Positions 49,475 to 63,251 of a stretch of 64,000 nt of DNA are shown in pieces. Under the pieces are notes generated by a model. The model worked only from the letters and a program-made list of their open reading frames with translations, was not told where the DNA came from and ran no database searches. The translations under genes and the position numbers were made by a program. Origin of the DNA: Rotaria macrura (Eukaryota > Rotifera > Eurotatoria > Philodinida > Philodinidae); contig OENT01000370.1 in the NCBI GenBank assembly GCA_900239685.1, forward strand, positions 62,001 through 126,000, written 5' to 3'. Position 1 is the first letter of the stretch, and the number at the start of each line of letters is the position of its first letter.

Positions 49475-52400
49475 ATGATCCGTATTTATATCATACTCCT
49501 TGTAATCTGTACTTCATTCACATGGTCAACACGTTTAAAGTATCGTGAATCACTCAAAGAAAATGTAGATCTCTATCATACGATAACATCTCTTGATAAG
49601 ATGATTTCTGTTAATTATCAACAATCCATCGAATTTCTAAATATAAATTCTCCGTATACAACATATTTTCTTGTTGACGGACAAAAATTACGTACAAGTC
49701 GTTTGATTGATCGTGAAGAATTTTGCCGTATAAAGTTATGCGAAAATTCTCTATGTCGTCCATGTGAAATTTATATGGATTTCGTTTTAAAAGAAAATGG
49801 TCAACCACGAGATATAATATCATTAATATTAACTATTGAGGATGTCAATGAATTTCGACCACAATTCGCAGATAACTCAAGAAATGAGCCAACAATACAC
49901 TTGAATATTAGTGAAGGCGTTCCTGGTATGTATATTTGTTGCATAATAAATGACCTTTTATGCACGAATGCATGACATTCTGAAGACTAATTGAGGTCTT
50001 ACAAAGGACGTTGTAAATGAATTTTCTTGTCAATAGATTACAAATCTTATGATAAGAATAATTATACGGATGTGTTTGTTGTTCTAGTTGGACACGTGTT
50101 ACCCATTCCAAGTGCAACAGACAATGACGGCGAAGATGATGAACTTATTTATTGGATTGATAAAGCCAGCAAAGTTCCTTTTGAACTTGTTTCATTCGGT
50201 TCAAATCAAATCGGTAGAAATACTTTTCTCGATCTTCTAAGATTTTCTTCGTTTTCTTTTCTTTTTGTGTGTAGCTTTAAACGTGACGGAACCTTTAGAT
50301 CGTGAAATACAAGATTTTTATGAACTTAAGTTATCAGCAAGTGATCGAGAAAATCTTACTACAACGGTATCAATTCATATTTCTATAAGTGACATTAATG
50401 ATAACGTTCCCATATTTGATCAAGTCAATCCTTATGTACTAAATATATCGGAAAACACAACTCCATCTTTAACTAACGCTCTTCTTCGCATTCACGCATT
50501 TGATAATGATTCAAATGAAAATGGTCGCATAACATACAATTTTAGTCCACAGGTTCCAGAATTGATTCGTCAAACATTTCAATTAAATAGTCAAACAGGT
50601 GAATTGTTTCTTCTACAATCACTTGATTATGAACAATACAAAGAATATCGTATTCCAATCAAAGCTCAAGATTCAGGTCCTGTATCTGTGCCTGTTTATA
50701 CACTTGTCATCATAAACATTGAAGATGAAAACGATAATGAACCAGTAATAAATATTCGTGTATCAGAATATTTTCAATTTACCAATAATACATTATATAT
50801 AAGTGAAGAAACACCTCTGAACTCATTGCTAATGCATGTTTTAGTACAAGATTTAGATTCGAATTCCAATGGTAAAGTTCAATGTTGGATTGAATCAACT
50901 GAATCATTAGCACTTAATGTAACAAATACAATTAATAATATGTTTTCAATTTATACGGCACAATTGTTTGATCGTGAACAACAATCAACATATGTATTTT
51001 CTTTAATAATTGAAGATTTCGGTTTAAAACTACGACATCGAGTAAAATATGATCTTCAATTGATTATAAATGATGTCAATGATTGTTCACCAGTATTTTC
51101 TCAATTATATTATAATTTAACAATCGAAGAAGAACAAGAATATAAACGAGCAATCACTAAATTTCAAGCATACGATAATGATTTAAATGAAAATAGTCAA
51201 ATATCCTATCTATTACTATCTGATGAATATAAAAAATTGTTCTATTTACACGAAGAAACAGGTGAATTATTTTTACAAGATAAACTTGATCGAGAATCGA
51301 AATCTGATTATAATTTAACCATACGAGCCATTGATCATGGTAAATATCCATCACCATTGTATACCGATGTTTCATGTTATATAACAGTTTTGGATAAAAA
51401 TGAATATCGACCAGAATTCGAACACGAAATATATTTATTTCATGATATTGATGAAACTATTTCGATCAATACATCCATTGGTTTTGTTAAAGCTATTGAT
51501 CGTGATCAAAATATGATTATTTATTCAATATCATCAAATAATTTCAAAATTAATTCACGAACAGGTGAAATATTTGTCAATAAACAACTTGACTATGATA
51601 CAATTGTATCATGTGAAAATTTATTTGTAACTGCTCAAAATTATGATGGACTAAATTCTACTTGTCGTATTGAAATATGTCTTCTACCAATTAATGAATA
51701 TTCACCTGAATTAAACGTAGAATCTCGTTTGATCTATATTAACATTGATAATACTAGTTTAATACATATAAATGCATTCGATCGTGATCGTTCACCATCG
51801 AGTATGATTTCTTTTCGATTTGAAAAGAAATCATTGAAATGTAATTTAACATTTACATCAAATGGAACTATCTATATAAATAAAGATCCATTTTGTATTG
51901 GTATTATTGATCTATTCGTAGTGTTGAATGACAATGATAAATATCCATCGTCGAAAACTGCTAATGAATCAATACGTTTAATTTTCTATTCTAATATCAT
52001 AACGCTTAAGCAAATATTATTTTCATCGAATTATAAATTTGCTATTGAAATAATAATCATTTCCATTATATTCATGTTAATAACAATTATTTTCTGTTTA
52101 ATCTTATGTGTTGTATATAGACATCGTAAACAAACGTCGTTAAGCAAATTAGCTCATTTAAACCTTATCAAAGATCAAATTGGTTTTACAGAGGTAAATT
52201 AATGAATTAGAAAAAAAAAAAGTTAGACCCAAAATTATAATTGAGAAATCATCACGGATTGTCTTATTATCTTGTAATATTTTTGAACAAATTTTAAAAG
52301 ATGTTTTTTTTCTTCTTCTTCTTAAGAATCACAGTTTAATTAATGATGGTATCATGAATATGACAAGTATAAAAGTTAAACCTAATTCAAGTAGTGATAC

Positions 52401-52848
52401 AAGTTCTTCGTTCAATGATTCATGCTATGGCTCATCAGAAATGGATGTATATCATCATCATCTATCAGGAAATAAATTATCTGGAAAGATCCTTATATCA
52501 TCTAACGATAAATATATTATTCTATGTAAAGATCAAAATAATATGAATCATGATGAAACAAATTCATCATCATCCTCATCATCGACGTCGTCGCCATCGT
52601 CATCATCATCATCATCATCATCATCACCAAATGGTAATAATTCTCAACTCATAACAAAATACCAAATAAATAAACGTCCAACAACAACAACACAACAATA
52701 CCATACACAATTAAAACAATCGAATCAAAATTTACAATGTCTTCACAATAATAATGAAAATAAGAAAGTACTTGGTACAACAGGCACAACAACAACAACA
52801 TCATTTAATTATCGAAATATTACACCCCTTAACGAATATTATCTTTAA
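49475..52848 (+). CDS. Protocadherin-like cadherin-superfamily adhesion protein
   Basis: Calcium-dependent cell-surface adhesion protein. Coding exons: 49475-49925, 50088-50213, 50275-52193, 52327-52848, all in frame, giving 1005 aa. The signal peptide is MIRIYIILLVICTSFTWS. EC1 has the protocadherin pattern (IDREEFC, further cysteines, then EDVNEFRP at 122-129). Linkers DINDNVP (232-238), DENDNEP (343-349), DVNDCSP (459-465), DKNEYRP (566-572) and a weak INEYSP (665-670) mark six repeats; a seventh without its linker precedes one membrane helix (about 782-806). Most ectodomain repeats share one large exon, as in protocadherins. The cytoplasmic tail is basic next to the membrane (YRHRKQ), then low complexity, with a 17-residue Ser-rich run coded by TCA/TCG repeats and Thr/Asn/Gln runs. 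The last intron (133 bp) starts GTAAATTAA, so an unspliced message would stop right after the membrane-near tail. The start could be earlier, at 49335. Confidence 0.9.
52560..52626 (+). repeat. (TCA)n-type microsatellite in the protocadherin tail
   Basis: A run of TCA/TCG/TCC triplets codes for serine in the reading frame of the last protocadherin exon, interrupted by single Thr and Pro codons. As an in-frame triplet tract it is likely length-variable without disrupting the frame. Confidence 0.7.
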
Positions 52849-55800
52849 ATAGAAACTTTATGTTAAAGCCGGTGACTGAAATAAGAATATGATGATGATC
52901 AAGTTGACATTGAACTGCTCGCAAATATCTCATTCTATGTTTCTTTAATAATAACAATTTAAGTCAGATATACTTTTTCATTTCTTTTTCCCTTCTTCTT
53001 TTTTTTGTCTTGTACATTTATGTGTTTTTTTATCATTGATCGAAATGATAGAAGAGAGGACATAAAAATGTGAATTGTTACATCATAAGATGGAATGTGC
53101 GTGTACGAGGGTTGCTTTAGTTAAATCAATATGTAGGCATGTTTATTCCCTTAGGAAAAAAAAGAAATGTGAACACGAGATTATAAGAAGTCTGTTAAAT
53201 GACCATTACAACTCATTTTTTCTTTTTCATTCTCGTTATACAAGGTCATTAGTTGCACGAACGGATCTATCTGATCTCTAAGGAATATATCTATACTCTT
53301 TTTTACTAAAGCCTATTTGAATATACTCTTCCTTTTGTCTCAAAATTTGACAAGTGAGACAATGCAATGAATATTTCATCTATTATATTTTTTTGTAATC
53401 TTTCTTTATGCATGCAAAAGACTAGCACAAACAACTTATTATGTAAAATATGTGTTTGAATAAGGCATCATTTGAAATGTATATATTGAGTGATATATGA
53501 TTTTTTTTGGACATATATATGGTCTATACTGTTAAATTAACAATATCTCAAGTGGTTATTATAACGAATAATTACACCTATGTGAATTATGGACGTACAG
53601 TATAGTAGTCTGAGTATAAAATGTAAAGAATACGAGTGGTTTTGATAGCATCATCCACTCGAAAGTCATTATATACTTGTTCAAAGCAAACCGTTGGTTA
53701 TGAATGTCCATTAAATACTTATTCGAATTCTGTCTTTTGTCTTAATCAATATTGTAATCTCTTATCTTTGTCGTCAACTAATTAAATTGAAGAAAATTCC
53801 AAGTATAGTCATTCTTTTGCATAATCGATCAATGCCTAAGTACATACGCACAATTAAATCAAGTTCCTTTTCTTTTGTTCTCACATCAATATAGTAGTCG
53901 TATGTCTAACTTATCTGTTTTCTTATTAAAAAAAAAATAGAAGAAAGATTGACTCAGTGAATGAATAAGTTCCTTTTTCCTTTTCCGTTGCCGTTAAATA
54001 ACCGGATGCGGTCAATAAATTTCTATGTGTCATCTTCCTTGTCAACGGAAATGTTCGTACTCTTTTATGATTACGTGAGAATGCTAGATCAATGCATGAT
54101 AGACTTTTACGCAATATGAAAAAGTACCGTCCTTTATATGTCTACTAATGCATCTGATTAGTTATAAGAATCAGTGTCACACAAGGTCTAGGTTTCATCA
54201 TATTCATATTGAAGTAGACAATAGTAAAAAGAAAACAGAAAATCGATTCATCATATTATAGATGAAGAACTCATCTAACGTAGTATAATTGTCAATCTAT
54301 ATATTAGAAGGTTTCATATTTGTTGACATTAATCTAGTACTAGTGTTACACTTTATGCTATTATGTGTGGTCTCTTCTAGTATATATGAATCTGAATTCA
54401 TTCGATAATGACTTGGCCTTATTCATTCCTCACAATAATCGTGCAGTTTATGAGTATTACAGAGAAGAAAAAAGGTCGATGAATACTTTTAATTATGAAT
54501 ATTCTACGTTATTTCGAGTCTTGTTTGTCTAATGCAACTAATTCTATATGATATCCAACGGTGAATATGTATAATAAAAACAATGTACACACCAGTTGTT
54601 TAAATTATAACTGATGCCGATCAAAGATAATAATACAGTAGACGATTCTAGTCTGTGAACTTTTGTATCATGTTTTCTTGATACATGGATTGTTCATCTC
54701 TATTGAAAAACATATGATAACATCAAATGATGCATTGCAATTAGCTCTGATTATCGTGAAATCTGTCTCGTTAATTATCGAATGGAAAAATAACAAGAAA
54801 ATGCACATGTTCGAAGAGTTAAAGATGTTTGATCAATTTGAATTCTAGAATGGTATAAAAAATCGCGAGACATTGATATCAATTTGAGCAAAAAGAAAAT
54901 ATCATCACTTCTACGATGATGAATATTTATCGGTATAATGGTTGATATATTAAGCCTAGAGCAAGAGAATAAAATCGAGATAATCAATCGATAATCCAAT
55001 GGAAAATTTTTACGGTCATAGCCGATTATAAATTGGATTTTCTCTGCTACATTGCGATGGTGATAATGCTCATGAAGAAAATGCAACGAAAAAACGTCTT
55101 CAAAAATCATACGTTATGTTTTTTACGTGGAAATTCAGTGATCTTCTTCAAACTAATATTGTCTATTCATCTAGTTTGATGTATTTTTGATTTTGATACA
55201 TACGTTTTCATCTTTTATTTTGTCCTAGTTTCATGCATATTTAATTTCTACTTGATATTTCATTTAGTCTAACTTTATAATCGTACGGAGAGAAAAACGT
55301 TGCTAGACTTAGAAATCGAATATGAAGTTCTAGATTTATATAATTTTGTATTTGAATTCATCGTATTTAGAAGTATTGATATGGATGAACATCAAGTTAG
55401 ACTTCAGGTAATGATGTTAATTGCAAGTGTCAACATGTAAATTATTACAAATCGATACAGGAAGATTAAGCATACAAATTCAACTAAAATTTAAAAAGTT
55501 AAGTAAAGCTAATTAAAATATATAAATCAGTATTGATATTGCTGTGCGTATAAAATACTTCTCTCGTTCATAACTTCGACATTACGTACTAGTCTTAAAC
55601 TATGCTGTCTACTTATGAATATAATCGGCTTTACTTCGTTATTATAATTTTAAATCGATTTGACATGACTGATGTTCTCGATGGAATAACGTTTGATGTA
55701 AGTCAATTTTAACTGGATTTACTTATATCAATACAAATCTTGATGAAAACGCTCGTATTGTTCATAATGATAAAAATCGTGTTTGTCTTAATACTTCTGC

Positions 55801-58800
55801 GTCTATAAATAGTCAATGCAATTTTTTATTTTTCCTTGTAACAAGAATAACTAATGCATCGACGAACACGCCTAGTAGTAATTAGTCGAAATCATTAGGA
55901 TCCATTGTCTATAAATTTTACTAATATTCTTCAATAATTTGACTTTCGATTGATTATTTTCTCAATATTCGTTGACAGTCCAAGAAAAGAATCCAGCGTT
56001 TAGAGTTTTATCAATAAAGAGTTTAATCCATTATCAATTATAATTGGATTACAATCGAAATAAACTTGATTCAATCCATGGAATCGAGGGTTTTTATCGA
56101 TTCGAATTTCAATTAATTAGTAACATTGAAAACCTAATTATCGAGAATAACGTATAATAAAATTAATTTTTTTCAATCGATCTAAAGATTCTACGGAATT
56201 TTAACAGACTTTTCAAAAAAAAAAACAATTGTTGTTACACACGTAAAACGTGAGATTTTCATATCGATAATTTGTGGCCATCATTATTTTCTTAAGTATA
56301 GATTTTTACTAGGAAAAACAAGAAATTTAATCAATAAAATGACTACGAACTTGTTTTCATATTTTATCAGAAAAAATAGTCATTCATAGTAATGAGAGTC
56401 TAATATAAAATATTGAGTTAAGTGATATCCAGAATTCGAAGATCTACATAGAATAAAACTAAAGCGATGTAGGATTATCAATCAGTAAACGTGAGCAATC
56501 CTTCAGTACAATAGACAATAGGTCTATGCTTACATGTAATTCATTGAAAACTGCTTGTGCATTTCTTCACTATTCGTTTCACGAAAAATTTCATTGGCAG
56601 CACACGTTTTCATCGAATATTTATTTGTTTTTCAACGTATTTTGTGTATATCAATCTGTTAATTTATACTTCACATAAATCATGATAATTATTCAATAGA
56701 TAGATGTAAGGAAGTTATGCCATTCGACTCAATCAATGATTGTAGCAACGTAGCAAGAGATTGAACGGTACGCGGCTTCGTTTTATAATGTGCGAATAGC
56801 AAAACACGGCATGGAACGATGAAAGGTGGTTGTTTTTTTTCAAAATTTCAGTAATTTATTTGACATATTCGCTTTTTAATCTGGTTGTGTGATTTTTTGT
56901 AAACGCATCAGTTATTTAAAATGATGCATAATATTGATTGTCATCTAATACACACGCATCGGAACTTCTGCTTTTGAACAATTTGAACAATATGACATTG
57001 GGAAATGTTCGATTAAATCAGTGATAGCAGTATAGATCATTATTAAATGTATATTCTTCAACTATCATGAACAAATACTTTGATACGATTCGGAAAATAA
57101 AAAAGAATCAATTGACATAGCTGAAATAAATTTTTCAACGCGAAACTAATGTATTTCTTTCGCTATGCCATGATCTCGAAGGTGTTCTTTTAAGTTGAAT
57201 AATTTGTCATTTTGCTATCGAGATTCGATAAGCAACGTAGTAAGAGTTGAGTCTTTCATCATGCTTTAATTCATTTAAGTGATCTTGTTGTATTCAAGTA
57301 GCCATAAAGATAAGTAATGAACTCTATGGTTGTGAACTTGTACTATTCGAATGATTGCTTGAGTCGACTTTGTACGTCTGCTACGATTGAGTTCACAGGA
57401 AGTAAGTCAATCGAATGATATAGATTAGAAATTATTATCTTTTTTTCTAGAGTAGATTAACTGTAGCGTTCATGAAAACTGTACGGAGTATTTGAATTTT
57501 TTAACCAAGTACAGAATCGGTCATAAATTCTAATTTTTTTGTTTAATATATGTGCTTGTAAAATTGTACGTACGATAAAATTTCGAGAGAAACGCATTGT
57601 TCATTACAATTACAGATGAATCTTTCTCTCTTATTTATGAGGATCATTACCAATCAATAAGGTTTGAAACAGTTGGATCGTAAATATATTCATAATAAAA
57701 TTTTCTATGTAAAAAAAATACGATCTGTGATTCTAAACTTTCTAAAATTTACAAACTTTCAAACGTAACATCGTTAGTGACTCTGCTTCGATAGTTAATC
57801 GTGCTGTATATTTTAATAATAGGTCTTTCATGAATTTTCTTCTTAAAATTAAATATCTTATACTTATCTGATTCTCGCTATACTGACGAAAGCTTTTACA
57901 TGGATATAAATTAAGGTCAATAGTAGTTCTTTCTTAGAACATATTTGATCCCTGCAAATATAGAAGTAGTACAAGATACCGTTTAGATTCAACAATCATA
58001 TTGAATACTATATGATATTCATAAAAGAAATGTACTCAAATAATTTTGAAATTTTTATCGATTTTTCTAACAAATTAAAATTCATTATTCTAGTTTTTAT
58101 AATTAATAAATCATTTAAAACATATTAACAAGGCGGTGTACTAAGCTGACATAAGCTTCAATCAACAAGATCAAAACTACAATAGAAAATCTGTTCTTAT
58201 CGTACTTAAACATGCTAGAATTTAACATTTCACCGTCAAGGAGAATTATCTAATAAATCATACTTATAAAAAATAATAAAATCAGTAATTAAATTTTAGG
58301 TAAATCAGTTTTTCACATTTTGTTGTCACAAACTTTCTATCACATGTAGAGATACTCATAAAATTCAAATGGCGATAAAGATATTATCAAAGGTTGATCA
58401 TTTGTATTATAGAGGCAAAATCTAGCAAAGGAACGACTTTAGTGCGTTCTAAATATTTGCCGTATTCTAAGCAGGAGTGTTATTTTGAAAAGAAAAGAGA
58501 AATACAGTTAGTGAGATAGAAGATTCTTCATACTGCCAGTTTTCTAGTATAGAATTTTAGAAGAAAGTTTTACGAACTATAAGTAAGTTTCGTTCGTTAA
58601 TTTTTTTCTTGGATCTGCTTGTTAAAAAAAGATTTTTCAACTGAGGGCTCACTCTAAGAATGAAACTTTCGTCGAAACAGATAGATCATGATAATTCATT
58701 CTCGTAGATTATTGTAATTTTATTATATGACACATTTTACTGTTTACTTAATTGAAAGTACTGAAAATTACTAAGAGCTTATTTTCTTTCGGGGAAACAT

Positions 58801-61702
58801 CGTTTCAACTACAATGCAGCCTCCCTTATGCTACAATAGATAATTTACTTTTGTTACTACTTGTATCATCACTTGAATACGATGAATATCTTTGCATGTC
58901 AAAGAAAGATTGAAATAAACGAAGTCTATGAAAAAGATATCTGAAAAGTGAAATACGCATAGTTTTGTTTTGCTAACTGGAATTAAAAAAGAAAGCTATC
59001 CACGATATCGAGGATCATCAGACATACGAAATAAAAACATCGAGAGAGACGAAAGATTCTTCAACTTTGAGAAGAATAATTGTTCAATTCGTTTCGACTT
59101 ATTCTTGATGCCTCTATTACAACGTCTGTATATACGTTTATGTTCAACTCATGTAGAAAGATTAGCTATGAGTCGACAGTATTTTAGTGCTAGATTAGAA
59201 TTCTATTTCACATGGTTCACAATAAATTAAGAAGAAAATATCTTATTCCTCTATCAAATGAGTTTCGCCTAAGCCAACTTGATAAGAAATGTGTTTTCCG
59301 ACTGATAGCGTCATCTGTGATACGTTCCCTAACATCGGTATAGCGGTTAGTTAGTTATTTAGACAGAGAGACAGGACAGACAAACAAATTTTCATCAGAA
59401 AGAAGTGAATCACATGCATAACGGTTCAAAATCATAGTTACCAGGTTAACTTAAGCGAGCGAAAGCTTTTTAAACGACTGACGCTCATAAAAAGTTTAAC
59501 TCACTTCCACCCATCTGATTACCAACGAAAATAGAGAACAGGATTGCGTTAAAGACTCGGTCGATCGAGTAGGATATATCTTGGCCAAAACTGTTATTAA
59601 CACGGCAAGTTACTCGAACAACCTTGATGAAACTAACGTTTTGGCAGCTGTTTCATGAAATTTCAATCAAATTTGATAGCAGAAAAAATTATGAACAAGA
59701 TAATGAGTTTTAAGGTATCTTTTGAACCATTCGGTCTGTGAAGATGAGTCCTATTCGAGAAAATAGAGACTAAACAAAGTTTAACTGAAACTATAGGAAC
59801 AACTTTTTGATGAGCATTTGATACCATAAAAAACCTAAGAATTCATTGTTAGTATTGAAAAGATGTCCAGTCTCACGCAAACATTTCTATGCTTTTTTTT
59901 GCTTCTAATCATGTATAGTCGATGCTAGAAATCTTTTTTGCATGCGTCTGTGCCGTAGAAGAACACATAACGTCGAAGATGAAATCACGTCATCCATCTG
60001 TACTTATTCGACAATCATACAAAGATCTGACAATGTGCTCAAGCGTATACAAGTTAAAAGGATTATTTTATTTTTCGGTTGACACCTAGAATCATTCTCG
60101 AATAGATTCTTCATAGCATAGAAAACTTGATGAGACACATAAAGAATTAACAAACAATGCGGTGACCACAAAAAGGATTGTTTTTTTAAAAGAACAATCG
60201 AGTTTTCATTAAGACATGAGCTATACTTACTCTCTATTTAGTTTTTCTAAACAAAAAAAAACAAAATCAAGTATGTTTGTTTGACAATATTAGCTGAGAG
60301 AACACGAAAAACTCGAGTAAATATTTGTTTTGCTATGCAATAAGAAACTTACTTCTGAAATTAACGAAACCTTGGAAACATAAGCAAGTCGATGAGAGTT
60401 AAAATACGAAGGATCACTGCAGATAGTTTTAGTCGAAGTTATCGTTATCAATCACAATATGAAGAGTGCAATTTCTTTTTTGAAAAAGACCGCAGTCGAT
60501 GCTTTCTTTTTCGAAATTGTCGTCTTCTGTTTTTCTATCTCTAGCGTAGTATACGCTTTGAAATAATACATCGTATTTTGGATGTGACTTCTTAATTTAC
60601 TCACAAAATTAAGTATAATGCAAGGATACTTACGATCACGTTGCAAAAGTGAATATCTTTCTCCCTTATACTGTAGTAAATTTTTGAGTTTTCTTATATC
60701 ATAAACAGTTCGAAACATCGCAGATTTTCATCTTTATCAATATGAAAATGTCGAAAACTCTTAGTAGTTTGGATAATTTAAACTGTTACCTAGTGTTGAA
60801 AATTATCATTTCATGCAATTTTCGGGCTCTTTTTCACTGTTCGATTTCAATACATATTTAACATTGATTAACAACAGGAAAAGAATCTGAGACTCGACAA
60901 TCTCACTCTTCTCTGAAATAAAATTCGATTTCCTCTTTTGAAGTGAGATATCGACAAAACATTTTCTCAAACCAAAATGTTGTTCATTGCATTCTGGTGA
61001 TGACTTACGAACGTAGTAGTTTTACGGAAATTTTATCCAAAGAGAACAGTAAGTAAGTCAAGTGAAAAATACAAGAATAGCGTAATTGTTGAGTCGCAAT
61101 TTTTGTCTATTCTTTTTCTGATAGCATATCATCAGTAATGGGTTGTCATAGAATTGATATCGTACGTTCAACGATAACAACAGTTGAAATATATGCATTA
61201 AAAGAATCCGATATAACCAAAAATGAATAGTCCTTTATCAAGTTACTATTCTATCGGAAAAACTTTTCGGTTTAAGACTAAAAACACCTATCAGTTTTGA
61301 TTCTTTTCTGTTGAATATCTTAGTACGAAAGGAACCAATGGTTACTTAAAATTTAATAACATAATGAATGGTTCATTGATGATCGCATTGAACTCACGAT
61401 TGGCTATCGATTGAAAGATTGCCAAAAAATGGGTATTCCCATTGCCATTGTATTTGGAAAACGATCCGTAATATTATTCATTTCAATAAATATCTATTCT
61501 AGTTCATGTTTTTAGACTAAACAAAATCTGTGTGAAGTTATTGATATCTACAATAATCGAACAGAATATTTATCCTATGGCGATACGTTGGACTTTATTA
61601 CTAAATACTATTCAGTTTTTTGTTAGATATTATGTTTATCGAAGAAAAGGATAGGACGTCTCGGATATTGAATTTTATTTGTTAACTTTCTTTGTCTTGC
61701 AG
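52849..61702. other. Large intergenic region before the acyl-CoA synthetase gene
   Basis: 8.9 kb with no recognised gene. Candidate frames at 54775-55110 (minus), 58970-59230 (plus) and 60452-60718 (minus) lack motifs and splice partners. A somewhat less AT-rich stretch at 59230-59640 (for example CGAGCGAAAGC, CGGTCGATCGAG) may be a promoter or an untranslated first exon for the downstream gene, whose coding start is preceded by a splice acceptor at 61702. No repeats of note were seen. Confidence 0.5.
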
Positions 61703-61713
61703 ATAAGAACAAA

Positions 61714-63251
61714 ATGCCTGCATCATTTTCAAAATCGGACGCTACTTATGCTGCATTAACTGCTGGAGCTGTAGTCATAACATATGCTGGCACACATGCA
61801 TATAGATCGCGAATACAACGTGACAATAATGATGGAATCGATCTTAAACAACAAACGGTTGAAATCGATCCCGTCGAACACATTCGTCGTTGTACATTTT
61901 ATAAAGACATTGATATATATTCATTTTACAAAACAATATTTCCTAGTGTAAAAACATTAGGTGATGTTTTTTATCATGGTTTTTCTGCATCGAACAATGG
62001 TCCGTCCACAGTCTATATCGATCCTGATAAAAAAACGGAATCACTTCAGTGGTTATCCTACGGTATGGCATTAGAGCGTATACGTAAAATTGGATCTCAT
62101 CTATGGACCGAAGCTAAACTAACCCCAGTGAAATCGACAGTTGCTATTATTGCATTCAATCGACCTGATTATTCTTTTGTTGAATATGCTTGTTACACGT
62201 ACGGATTTATTGTTATGGCTCTCTATACAACCTATGATCCAACTACTATATTGTCGATATTAGATAGAACACAAACCGAAGTATTAGTTGTCGATAATTT
62301 GAATCGCATTGAATCATTTAAAAGTCTCTTATTGGAAAAGACGTATCTCAAAGAAATTCTTGTCATGGATAATGTCACGAGTAAGGAGAACGAGAAGATC
62401 AAAAACATTCCAACAATTTTAGAAACTATGCAACAATCAGAAGTTCGTCCACGACCAAATATCGATCCAGATAGTATAGCTACTTACATTTTGACAAGTG
62501 GAACCACAGGTGAGTGCAGTGAAACTAATTGAGAAATGCGAAAGCGGATGAAATACTAATGTTTAAGGTGAACCAAAAACTGCTATGCTATCCCATACAA
62601 ATATATTGTCCACAGTCAAAGGTAATGTTGATCGTCGACAACGTGGTAATATACCTGGTCGCCCGACTGATCGTTATTGTTCATTTCTACCAATGGCACA
62701 TTTATATGAACGACTTATACTCACCGGTAATTTTATGCATGGTATGCAAGTTGCTTATTCTCCAATACCAGAAAAACTTTTTGAATGCTATCGCATCGTA
62801 AAACCAACAAATGTTTGTATGGTCCCTAGAATTTTAAATAAAATTTACGATACAATTATGGCTGAAGTAAGGAAGAGTAAATTCAAACGTTTTCTTATAT
62901 CGCAAGCACTACACAATGAGCAGCCAACACTATTTTCATGCTTTATTTTTCGAAAAGTAAAAAATTTATTTGGCGGTGAAGTTGTTGTTATGGTAACGGG
63001 TTCAGCCCCGATAACTTCTGAAGTGTTACACTTTTTTCGAATGGCACTTGATGCACCAGTTTTTGAAGCATACGGTCAAACCGAAGCAACAGCTGCTGGT
63101 TCAAGTACACATCTCACTGATCTTTCATGTGGTACTGTTGGCTCACCTGTACCTTCAGTTGAAATGAAGCTTATCGATGTGCCTGATACAAACTATCGAA
63201 GCGACAATAATCAAGGAGAAATTTGTATGCGAGGGCCCACAGTATTTAAAG
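61714..63251 (+). CDS. Long-chain fatty acid-CoA ligase (ACSL1/5/6 type), 3' part outside the window
   Basis: Activates long-chain fatty acids to acyl-CoA using ATP, anchored in the ER or outer mitochondrial membrane. Two coding exons: 61714-62509 and 62568-63251 (58-bp intron), 494 aa visible of a usual 660-700. The N-terminus has one hydrophobic segment (YAALTAGAVVITYAG). The AMP-binding P-loop TSGTTGEPK is split by the intron (ACA G / GT GAA). CSFLPMAHLYERL, MVTGSAPITSEVL, FEAYGQTEATAAG and GEICMRGPTVFKG follow in family order. The hinge and C-terminal lid (GWLHTGDIG onward) are not found before the end, so the gene continues past 64000 through an intron starting GTAACT at 63252. A 5' untranslated exon is implied by the acceptor CTTGCAG at 61696-61702, 11 bp before the ATG. 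Confidence 0.93.

Noticed and set aside
54775..55110. 111-codon minus-strand open frame
   Set aside because: No motif or splice partner, isolated in AT-rich intergenic sequence.
58970..59230. 86-codon open frame as a small gene
   Set aside because: It begins at a non-ATG codon, shows no motif, and has no matching splice sites or repeats of the frame; its length is within chance for the region.
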